Assembly: GCF_000218685.1 (NCBI RefSeq)
Contig: NW_006763300.1
Coordinates: 1,023,447 to 1,087,446, forward strand
Reading direction: 5' to 3'
Origin: Serpula lacrymans var. lacrymans S7.9
Taxonomy: Eukaryota > Basidiomycota > Agaricomycetes > Boletales > Serpulaceae
Length of the DNA: 64,000 nucleotides
Part shown: piece by piece, positions 10,016 to 19,501 of the stretch
Numbering within the stretch: the first letter of the stretch is position 1
Layout: each line of letters begins with the position of its first letter
Program-made: the position numbers and the translations under genes
The notes under the pieces: generated by a model
What the model saw: only the letters and a program-made list of their open reading frames with translations
Database searches by the model: none
Told to the model about the DNA's origin: nothing

Positions 10016-10733
10016 ATATGAGAAGAAGGGGCAACAAACACAATACAAACTTTATGCAGTATGAAAGTTATAAAATTAAGTTTCAATGGTAAAATTGTCA
10101 CTAATAATCTCTTAATCTGTGAATCAATTAAGCCATATAGCTACTTTACACACATGTGAATACCCAGACTTAATTTCACCCTCAAGTGCCATGGAAGTGC
10201 CTTGAGCACTGTAACAGGCACAGTCCTTAAGGGTATGGTTTATCTAATACTGGCTAAAGAGATATACACTTGTAAGTTGGCACCATCTTCAAAAACTTTT
10301 TCAAAAGCACACAAAGATCTTGAAATGATGTTCTCCCTTCCCCCCAAATACCCCAAAGATCCATTTAACACAATTTTTGGGTCGTGCTTGGCAGAATTGA
10401 ATGATTCATGCTTATTCTTGGGCTTGTCAGCCACATAGCTCTATTTGGCAAGATAAGAGTATTCCCCACCATATGAGATTAACAGCTTCCCACACAATGC
10501 AAAGCCAGCATCAGCAAGATAGGATTTCCCTTTACAAATGCAAATATGGTGCCAACATAAATGACAGCATCTGTTGTGGAAACTTCTGAGGCAATCAGGA
10601 CATAAAAAAAGTGTAATTCAAGTGAGCAGCAAGCTTTAGGAAGGCAGTTTTTCAACATATAATACTTGGAGGGGGGCTGCATGGAATATGTGTCCCGTTG
10701 ATTGCTTTAATAGTATTAGAGAAGTATGGGTAG
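10016..10733. other. Non-genic stretch, unassigned
   Basis: A+T-rich sequence with only short frames (for example minus 10240-10434) that have no recognisable domain. Probably eroded transposon or intergenic DNA. Confidence 0.5.
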
Positions 10734-11144
10734 TGTTACGATACACAATTTTCGGACCTTTAACTTTCATTCTCCTATCTAACTTTCTTCTATAGTTTTC
10801 ACACACGGTGCCAGGCGGCACTTTCCTTTTGTTCAAACTCCACCTTCTTGCGCTGTGCTGCCTTCCTTTTATTTTTAGATACAAGTATCTCACGCAGTGG
10901 AGCTGGTCACACAGGCTGCGCCCTCTGACATCATCAGCCACTGCTTTCATCAACTATATAGTACATAAGTACAAACACCCTGTAGTAGTATATAAACCTC
11001 AATAGATCCAGGAGACTCCTCAGTGAGTCCTCCTGTTGTTTACCCATAACTTACTCGGTCCTACCTAAGGGGTAACCACTCCCCCTCATTGCTCTTTTGC
11101 TTGTCTGAGTTGTGCGCCAGAGTAACTAACTCTTGGTTGTTACA
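10734..11144 (+). mobile_element. Solo LTR of gypsy family B (TSD GGTAG)
   Basis: A 411-bp unit beginning TGTTACG and ending GGTTGTTACA, flanked on both sides by GGTAG (10729-10733 and 11145-11149). It matches the LTRs of the gypsy element at 52220-60373 in the opposite orientation. No internal sequence is attached, so it is a solo LTR left by LTR-LTR recombination. Confidence 0.92.
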
Positions 11145-11149
11145 GGTAG

Positions 11150-12226
11150 AATCTAGGATTAATCTGAATTCTGGGCAGTATAGCATCTTGTTTTATCTAG
11201 CAAAACGCAAAAGGCTACATGAAGAGTTAATGTGAGTTAGGTGAAACTACATAGAATAGAAGATATCTCACCTCAAAGTTGGATGGAAAACTCTAAGGTG
11301 TCTTATTTATAAAAAGGAGCTATATATCAGCTAATGGAAGCAAAACAAAAATTGTCATCTGATGGTGCATGGGCCATCCCATTCACTAGGCCTGCCTAGT
11401 TTGGTCACTACTCCAATATCTCCACTTCGTAGACACTTGCACCTGTATTTTCAACACCTTGTACACTAGATAGACTCAAAGCTGTGGTGGCTGCATGTCT
11501 AGAACAATTTCACCCAATTTAACTTGTATAAAAGCTTGCAAAAAGTACCATGCAAAACTGCCACAAGCAGCTTTGAGAAGTTTTTTTGACTAGCTAATTT
11601 TGGGCTTCCTCCAGTGCAGATCAAGAAAATATTAAACTCAACCTCTTTGCTCTATTTTTGAGAAAATGTAACAAAAATGTAGATGGTTATGCCAGAGGAG
11701 GAATGAATGTTGACCAAGTTTTCACCTGAATATTTATATATTCATTTAGCTATATGAATCTAATATATGTTTGCTAGTAAATTGTGACAGAATCAAACTC
11801 GTTTAATTACTGACAGGCTCAGGAATATCAAAAGTTTGGAGTACTAGTAAGCGAGCTCCCCTTTAAATTCTTTTGCGGAGAGCTACATTTAACCTTGGGT
11901 ATGATGCTAGTATCGATGTGGTAATCTTCCGCACTATTTGCGCTTGTTTGGCGGTTAATCAGAGGTCACAGGATCTGGTCATCCTTCTCCTCGACCGCGA
12001 CCAGTCTGTCTCGCAGTCTTTTTTCCTCCTCCTCACCCTTTCTCGCACTGTCCGCTATCCTTGTCGTATTCTGATCAGCTGTTATCTTTCTTCTCAAATT
12101 GCATCTCTACTTCAGTCGGCTTGTGGGTAGCCCGGAACTACTGAGCTAGCGTTTTTATCCTCCTGCCGACTCCCTATTCAACCGTGAAGGAGCTGTGTTA
12201 TTCTTGGAAATTTGCTGTATTTTGAG
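11150..12226. other. Intergenic region upstream of GSK3
   Basis: No convincing gene. A pyrimidine-rich tract around 11990-12060 (CTCCTCCTCACCC) is typical of a fungal promoter or 5' leader. The 85-codon frame at 11873-12130 has no homology I recognise and is taken as chance. Confidence 0.5.
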
Positions 12227-13955
12227 ATGTCAACTCACGTACCAATAAATGGCGTCAAGATATCTCGTGCGTTCTTTTTTCTCTGTTTCTTTAGGATATT
12301 GCCTGCTATTATTCTTCCCATTGTATCAAGCATATTCATCATGGGATGACTTTTGTGTTGCTTATTTTATGATTATCTTGTCCCATAATTGGTTTCGAGC
12401 TTACATCGGTAACATCCCTTCCTAATAATCATCGTTATCGAACAGCCATCGACGATCCCCACAAAGTCGTCAAGGTTATTGCCTCCGATGGAAAGACCGC
12501 GGACACGAGGGAAATATCATACAGCAACTGTAAAGTCATTGGAAATGGCTCGTTTGGTGTTGTCTTTCAGGCAAAGTTAGTGGGTGCACCAAACGATGGT
12601 GAAGATATCGCTATCAAGAAGGTCCTGCAGGACAAGAGATTTAAGGTATGTTCCAATATTAAGGACCACTCTCTTCTGTAGCCACGCGATGGCTATGCTT
12701 TCGATTTGAAGGGGTGTTGCTGATTGATGATTTCTGATTCAAACGGTGACCCAAATTTTGATTGGATAGAATCGTGAACTACAGATCATGAGGCTGGTCT
12801 CCCATCCCAATGTCGTCGACTTGAAAGCATTCTTCTACTCCAATGGTGACAAGGCATGTCTTCAATATTTCGAGATATTTTAGTCTCCTTATGTTGCATT
12901 CGCTCATCTACTCATAGAAAGATGAGGTATATCTCAACCTCATGCTCGAATACGTTCCCGAGACTGTTTATCGCGCCAGCCGCCACTATGCCAAGTTGAA
13001 GCAACCGATGCCAATGTTGCAAATTAAACTGTATATGTACCAACTCCTGCGCTCTCTCGCGTACATACACTCGGTTGGCATTTGTCACCGGGACATTAAA
13101 CCCCAGAACTTGCTGCTGAACCCTGCGACAGGAGTTTTGAAGTTATGTGATTTTGGCTCTGCAAAGATATTGATAGCTGGGGAACCGAACGTTAGCTACA
13201 TTTGCTCAAGATACTACAGGGCTCCAGAGCTTATATTTGGAGCTACCAACTACACGACTAACATCGGTAAGCGATTGGGCATAACGTGGAATTTGGAGGC
13301 TAATGCGCATTGTGTATAAGATATATGGTCCACCGGTTGCGTCATGGCAGAGTTGATGTTGGGACAACCCCTATTCCCTGGGGAGAGTGGTATCGACCAA
13401 CTTGTGGAAATCATCAAAGTTCTTGGTACCCCTTCAAGGGAGCAGATCAAGACCATGAATCCGAACTACATGGAACACAAATTCCCACAAATTAAGCCTC
13501 ATCCCTTCTCGAAGGTATGGTATAGTCGGCACATTGTATCCCGACTTTCTACTTAACTAGGTTTGGGACATCAGGTTTTCCGACCACGTACTGCACCAGA
13601 AGCGATAGATTTGGTCGCTAAGCTGCTAGAGTACACCCCAGGGGCTAGGTTGAGTGCTGTGGAGGCAATGGTCCACCCATTCTTCGATGAACTTCGGGTG
13701 GAAGGAGCCAGGATGCCGAATGGGAAAGAGTTCCCTCTTCTTTTCGATTTCACTAGAGAAGGTGAGTGGTATCACGCATTGCAGAAAGTCACTCACTGAC
13801 CACGGGGATTTTTCATTGCAGAGCTCTCTGTTCGGCCAGATTTGATCCGAAAGCTTGTACCGACCCAGTGCGAGGCCGAGCTACGCTCCCGATCTGTTGA
13901 CTTGGACAACTTTGTACCGATACCATTGGAACAGCTGAAAATCACGCTGGATTGA
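12227..13955 (+). CDS. GSK3: Glycogen synthase kinase-3 (shaggy-type Ser/Thr kinase)
   Basis: Seven exons, predicted as 12227-12266, 12446-12645, 12770-12853, 12918-13266, 13321-13514, 13575-13761 and 13822-13955. The joins keep frame and give 395 residues, the usual size for fungal GSK3. Visible kinase landmarks: glycine loop IGNGSFGVV, catalytic lysine in [22 protein letters not shown], and the activation-loop tyrosine in [13 protein letters not shown], which GSK3 kinases autophosphorylate. Substrate-docking and axin-type features were not assessed. Role from family knowledge: a multifunctional kinase phosphorylating primed substrates in stress, morphogenesis and transcription-factor turnover. 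Intron 3 (12854-12917) starts GCATGT rather than GT, giving a GC-AG intron; no GT donor fits the protein. Spacing to the next gene is about 330 bp. Confidence 0.95.
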
Positions 13956-14283
13956 CGGAGCGATGAGCTATCTTCCTAATGTACTGCTTTTGTTCGGTAT
14001 ATTCTGCCTTTTCCCCTTCTTTGAATTGATTGTGCTCTACACACTGTATACAAGATGTCTATAGCTTTTACATTGATTATATATGCATCTGAGGCTGGCC
14101 GACAGAATGTATGTGGGGTGTGACCGAATTGTGACCGAAAGAGTCACGGGTGACCGTTGCATTTGTTGCGCCATGTCGCGTGAGATATACGTGACTGGTG
14201 CATCTAAGTGAGAAAGAGTCGCAATATCGGCAGAGACATATATACTGCCCCGCATCCATCCCAGTCTCCTTTTACCCTCTATC
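13956..14283. promoter_or_regulatory. Intergenic region with repeated GTGACCG upstream of the MET30-like gene
   Basis: Three direct copies of GTGACCG lie at 14120, 14131 and 14150. The third forms part of the inverted repeat GTCACGGGTGAC (14143-14154). A TATA-like stretch (CATATATAC) is near 14235. These may be transcription-factor sites for the gene starting at 14284; no factor is assigned. Confidence 0.4.
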
Positions 14284-16546
14284 ATGTCCTCTTACGTTTG
14301 CGATACTCTACCTGCTGCACGGCTTGCTTCAGCTAATTCAGAACCTGACTGTCCTCGCTCGCCGTCTCCACCAGTTGCGTTCCGGGTATCCAACGCTCAG
14401 GACGAGTCTAAAATGATTGCAGCTTCGCAGCAAGATGTCAGTGAAAAATCTCTAGCTGCCCCACCTCAGCCTCCACCAAGGAAGCTTTGTATTCGCCATC
14501 AACGCATGGCTGACGAAGGAACTAATCTGAAGCTTCAGCAAGTGAGTACCTTACCCGATCCAATTCACCTTATTCGGATACATGTCCTGTAGACTGATCT
14601 GTCCTCCAGTCATTAGATGCCCTATCCGTCCAAGAGAGAGAAGCCGTTAACTCCATATGGTCAAACTTCTCCTCGTCGTCTCATCCTCGCAGGGAGCTCA
14701 TACTCCAAGGTCTTCTCACAATGTGCTGCTTTTCTCAACTATCTCTCCTCACCGAACAACTTACCCAGCTTATCCGCATCGACCCTTTTGTCGTTCTGCC
14801 TCGCGAGGTTTCCCTCAAAGTGTTGAGAAACCTTGACGCTACATCCTTGTGTCGTGCCGCACAGGTCAACACACATTGGAGAAGTTTGGCAGATGATGAT
14901 ATATTGTGGCGTGGTATATGCGAACAACATATTGGACAAAAATGTACCAAGTGCGGCTGGGGCCTGCCCATCTTGGAGAGACGGCGGGCTGTTCGTATTC
15001 ATTCATCTCCATCATGCATCCCTCGCCCTATCTCTCCTTCATCTAATAAGAGGCAGATGAGCGATAGTCCATGTTCCATCGACCGCGTCCCCAAGCGCAA
15101 GAGATATGATCACGACTCACGCTTGCATATTTCTCTTCCTCATACTAGCGATCTTCAACTACGCTCGTCGGTATCAGCATCATTTCCGGAATCATTAGCT
15201 ATCCCTATGGCACATACGGCGTCAAATTCCCTACTCCTGCCCGATCCTTCACACCATGTGGAAACAATCACTCGACCCTGGAAGGATGTCTATAGTGAGC
15301 GGCTCACTATTGAACGCAACTGGCGTCGTGGACGATGCACTGTGCGAACTCTGAACGGCCACACAGATGGCGTCATGTGCCTTCAATTCAACGAGACCCT
15401 CTCTCACCCATCTTTTCCCGTCCTTATCACGGGCTCATATGATCGAACCATTCGCGTGTGGAACATGGAAAGTGGGGTTGAGATACGCTGTCTACGAGGT
15501 CACACTCGTGCAGTGAGGGCTCTACAGTTTGACGAGGCCAAACTCATCACCGGTAGTATGGACCACACTATTCGTGTTTGGAATTGGCGTAGAGGAGAGT
15601 GTATCCGCACTTTGGAAGGGCACTCGGAAGGTGTTGTGTCCTTGCACTTCGACTCGAATGTACTTGCAAGCGGTAGCGTCGATGCTACCATTAAAGTTTG
15701 GAACTTCAGGACAGGGGAAGCCTTCACTTTGCGCGGACATCGTGATTGGGTAAACTCAGTTCGGTTGTGGGACTCTGGGAGCACACAGCATGACCCATTG
15801 TCCTCTCCCATGGAGCTAACAAACGCAAGCCAAGCCCCTCATATCGACCCAGGAAAGATGCTGTTCTCAGCCTCGGATGACGGCACTATCAGACTTTGGG
15901 ACCTTTCATTAAGGACATGTGTACGGCAGTTCACTGGTCACGTCGGTCAGGTCCAAAGTATGAGACTTCTGTTCGCGGACGAGGGCTGTGATGGGGACGC
16001 GCGTAACTCACAAGATCCCAACTCAATGTTAACGCATCCACGTGGTGAAACCAAAGACATCACCTATTCTCCCTCTCAATTTAATACATCTGATGTGCCG
16101 TCGCAGTGTGAGGAACCTTTATACTATGGAAATGACGAGCTGCAAGATATCGTTAACTCTACCGAGGGTCTTTTACTCGGGAAACGTTCAGTGCCTGTGC
16201 TAATATCTGGAAGCTTGGACAATACCATCAAACTGTGGGATATAGAAACTGGGAAGGCTACAAGGACACTCTTCGGACATATAGAAGGTGTGTGGGCGAT
16301 AGCGGGAGACAACTTGCGATTGGTGAGCGGAAGCCATGATCGTACAATCAAGGTCAGACCAGATTCAATGTACTTGTAACGCGTAGCTGATATTTTCTCG
16401 TAAAGGTGTGGAACCGTGAAGAAGGCCGATGTACTGCCACCTTAGTAGGCCATCGCGGTGCAGTCACTTGCCTTGGTCTTGGTGAGGATAAAATAGTGTC
16501 AGGAAGTGATGACGGAGATATTAGAATATGGAGTTTCAGTGGTTGA
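14284..16546 (+). CDS. MET30: F-box/WD40 protein, MET30/sconB type (SCF ubiquitin ligase subunit)
   Basis: Three exons, 14284-14541, 14610-16352 and 16406-16546; frames join exactly to 713 residues. The N-terminus is Pro/Ser-rich, followed by a conserved pre-F-box helix (VQEREAVNSIWSNF), an F-box (FVVLPREVSLKVLRNLDATSLCR region), a CTKCGWGLP segment and a Ser-rich linker. WD40 repeats then run to the C-terminus (DRTIRVWN, DHTIRVWN, DATIKVWN, DGTIRLWD, DNTIKLWD, DRTIKVWN, DGDIRIWS: seven blades). In yeast and Neurospora this family targets the bZIP activator of sulfur assimilation for ubiquitination, so a sulfur-control role is inferred by homology. The low-complexity insert between blades five and six (about 15970-16170) is an elaboration. 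Confidence 0.92.
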
Positions 16547-16783
16547 TATATTCTTTATAACTTAATTGCCTGCGGGCCTATTCCTGCTCTGATTGTTCTT
16601 CACTAGCTGTGGTATAACCATTGATGCTGTCGGAGTGCTTATTGACGCACAGACATGACAATAAGTCAATCGTGTTCGAAACATTGTCTTCCATTCCATC
16701 AGGCCATGATCATGGATGGGGTGGTGATAAGCACTATTAGAATACCAATATAAGACACAACTATATTGGATATCTAACTAGTC

Positions 16784-17780
16784 CTATCGTTTCTTCTTGA
16801 TTCCTTCAAATTTTCGAGTTAGGCGCGTAAAGCTCACGGTAGTTTTAGAATAACTAAAAAATCACATCCTTCAGACCAACGCATATATTAATGAAATGAA
16901 CTCACGCTATCGATATTATCCTGGCCTCCGGGTCGTTGACGTACTCTGTAAAGCTGAATATCAATAGCATATAACAGATAGATATAAATCAGCCGCGACC
17001 TCCGAGTGGGAATAAACTGTTCTTGTTCGTCCATGTCCCAAAGGTTTCCTACACTGCTTGCTCCTCCCGGCTGAGTCCTCACTCGTCTACACTCAACAAT
17101 ATCAAGAAGAGAAACACAGCCACCATATGTTGATGCATACCTGCTTGGCTTGTTTTCCTCTCCAACGACTCCACCCTGAGCGAATGGATTACAGAGAGTT
17201 TAGAGGACAAAGAAAGGTCGCACCTGTTCAGCAACAGACTGCTGAGAAACAGCGGGTGTGATACTTTGACCTGTGATTTGACTCTGGCTTGTACTTGGAC
17301 TGAAGCCACTGTCGAACTGAGTTGCTTCTGGTGCTCCGGTATTCGTGGCCTGCTGATCAGAGGGGGACAACTTGCCGAATTGCGCGTAACCTGTAAGAAG
17401 AATTCCACTAACAAGAGCATAAAGACCAAAACTTGAAGCTACCCACGGGGAAGTTTCTGAATGTTGGAAAAGCTTGGGTCAACCGTCGTCCCTGTGTATC
17501 TTTGTCTGCGTCAGTCACAAGAGGACGCCATGACTAGCTTGACTGACTTCAGGAATTCAACCAAAGTGCGCTTTGTGAATACAATGTTCGAATCCCAGTC
17601 AAGCATTCCTTCACCATACGTTTTTCTTAGGTCTATGGACACAGATAAAGGAAATGAAGCGTGCTCACCAAGATTGAATGCCCAATCTTTTTCTTTTGTT
17701 TTGTCGACAGCATCTGAGGGGGTAAATCTGGTGCATTCTATTAATTGTATGGTCACAACGACGCGTAATGGTACTGGCAT
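16784..17780 (-). CDS. Unrecognised gene with two RVRxxPGG motifs
   Basis: A minus-strand gene whose exon joins I can only propose. The first exon is open from about 17780 (MPVPLRVVVTIQL...) and contains TYGEGMLDWDSN. A middle exon (about 17235-17400) encodes a Ser/Gln/Thr-rich region (AQFGKLSPSDQQ), preceded by an intron with a good GTGGGT donor. A short exon follows near 17125-17165. The next exon, near 17000-17090, encodes RVRTQPGG and further on WDMDEQEQFIPTRR. Another exon, near 16905-16950, encodes RVRQRPGGQDNI. A basic C-terminal tail ends in KKKR with TAG at 16784-16786. The two RVRxxPGG repeats resemble short motifs of microtubule-associated HN1/Jupiter-like proteins, but that is only a resemblance. 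It lies tail to tail with the MET30-like gene and head to head with COQ7. One proposed intron (42 nt) is unusually short, so the model is uncertain. Confidence 0.45.
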
Positions 17781-17945
17781 ACGTGGAAGACATGGCTTGT
17801 ACAGGTCAAAGTGTGTCTGGCAAGGATGGGGAGATAACTCTTATATCTGAGACGGTTGTCAAGCGATATATGTGTTTAAATTGACCCATCATCGGATAGA
17901 TCCGTGCAGACATGTATTACACCCGTACCTTTGCAGGTTACTACA

Positions 17946-18761
17946 ATGAGTACTCCTTACAGAGCTACCGTTTCTTTTGCGCTTTCCTGCACACGAAGAT
18001 GCAGTACTCCACTCGTCTTGTCAAGAAAAATAGCATCCAGGGCTACTGCAGCCTATACAGACGCTTCTCTGTCTGGCGCCCAGGATCCAGCTAGCTCTTC
18101 AACACCACCGGGGTTGGACTACAAGCAGCGGAACGTTCTCGATCGCGCCATACGGGTTGACCAAGCTGGAGAGATAGCTGCGAACTGGATATACAAAGGT
18201 CAGATGGTCGTGTTGGGCAAGGACCTTCATGTTGGTCCAATTATCCAAGTTCGTCCAAGTTTGCAATCCCAGACTTGATGTCAACTTATATGCTTATGAA
18301 GGATATGTGGGATCAAGAAAAGAGACATTTAATTGTGATGGACAAGCTCCAAGTACAACATCATGTCCAACCAACACTACTTTCTGGAGTGGCGAAGGTG
18401 GCTGGCTTTGGTTTAGGAGCTGTCACGGCCATTATGGGCAAAGAAGCAGCTATGGCTTGTACAGAAGCTGTAGAGACTGTAATTGGTGAACATTACGACG
18501 AGTACGTCGTCTCAATGTTCGGTTATCTCGCTTGAAAATTAAAAGTACTCCAGCCAGCTGGTCGCTTTAGAAACATTACCACAGTCACATCCGAGTATTC
18601 CACTATTAGCACGAGTCATCCGTGAGCTCCGTGATGACGAACTCGAACATTTGGATACTGCGGTGCAGCACCATTCACAACGCGCCCCAGCACACGCGCT
18701 CTTGAGTGCCGTTGTCGGAGGTGGTTGCAAGATAGCCATAAGACTTTGTAAGGAGATCTAG
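17946..18761 (+). CDS. COQ7: COQ7, 5-demethoxyubiquinone hydroxylase (mitochondrial)
   Basis: Three exons, 17946-18248, 18302-18501 and 18554-18761; total 236 residues in frame. Catalyses the penultimate step of ubiquinone synthesis at the matrix face of the inner mitochondrial membrane. The carboxylate-bridged di-iron ligands are visible: Glu in RVDQAGEIAANW, the ExxH in DQEKRHL, Glu in GEHYDD, and the ExxH in DDELEHLD. The first ~45 residues are rich in Arg, Ser and Thr and poor in acids (RATVSFALSCTRRC), as expected of a mitochondrial targeting peptide. Both introns are 52-53 bp. It is head to head with the uncharacterised minus-strand gene (about 165 bp apart) and convergent with the complex I subunit gene. 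Confidence 0.95.
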
Positions 18762-18918
18762 TTTTGCTTAATACCACTTAGTTCATCGCATATGTAATTT
18801 TCTGTTAACGCAACTTCGAGAGAAAAAAGAAATATATTGTGGATGTCTAATCAGAAACATCTCGCACTCTATGTTCGCTGATCGCGCGGAACATTGTTTA
18901 TGAGTAGGGTAACAGCTT

Positions 18919-19357
18919 TCATGATTGAGTGGTCAAAGCTTGGTCTTTTCGCTTTCCTGACCAATTCCATTGTAACTACATGTCGAAATCAGACGGTGAA
19001 CTAGTAAAGGGGGAGACTATGAACAAACTCACATGTGTTTGCGAAGCTACATAATAGATTGCGCCTGGAACAAATACAAAACCGCACATCGCGATCCAAG
19101 TTGTGCGAGGGGTGAAACGGAAGTGCTTATACGCATCTTCGCGCTGAAAGACCTTGTTGTAAGTGTACATGCCATTATCCGAAGTGCAAACACGTCACCA
19201 TGCGGTTCCATCGTTCAATACCAGGATCTACCTACAATTGAGGGATGGGGGTTTAGAATATAGCATGGTTAATGATATGGCTATACCTTTAGGAAGCCTG
19301 TCAAAGGTGTTAATACGCTTTCGAATTTTACTGCAGATACTCACTCTGAGCGGCCAT
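18919..19357 (-). CDS. NADH:ubiquinone oxidoreductase small subunit, NDUFB4/B15 type
   Basis: Four tiny exons on the minus strand: 19357-19345, 19227-19199, 19152-19033 and 18975-18919. They sum to 219 nt and a 72-residue protein. Diagnostic features are GIERWNRM near the start, YKHFRFTPRTTW, one hydrophobic membrane helix (IAMCGFVFVPGAIYYVAS), and a C-terminal QWNWSGKRK segment. This is the pattern of the small single-pass accessory subunit B15 (NDUFB4) of mitochondrial complex I. Exon 1 carries only four codons plus one base, so the gene is easily missed by automatic annotation. It shares a 144-bp intergenic region with the divergently transcribed RBM5-like gene and ends 157 bp from the COQ7 stop. 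Confidence 0.8.
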
Positions 19358-19501
19358 GGTAGGAAAGAGGTTTTGTTGTGCATTGTTTGGTCGCGGAGGA
19401 GACCTAGAATTCTAGACTACATATTTACTTCACTCGCTTTAACTGTCACCGTTGCCGTTGCAAGTTGTGCTGGCTTTTAGACATTGTATCTTTGCCTTGT
19501 C

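Noticed and set aside
11873..12130. 85-codon plus-strand frame upstream of GSK3
   Set aside because: No domain, lies in the pyrimidine-rich promoter region, and does not join GSK3 in frame.
17461..17850. 129-codon plus-strand frame opposite the unrecognised minus-strand gene
   Set aside because: Minus-strand exons there have better splice signals and composition. The plus frame also runs into the COQ7 promoter.
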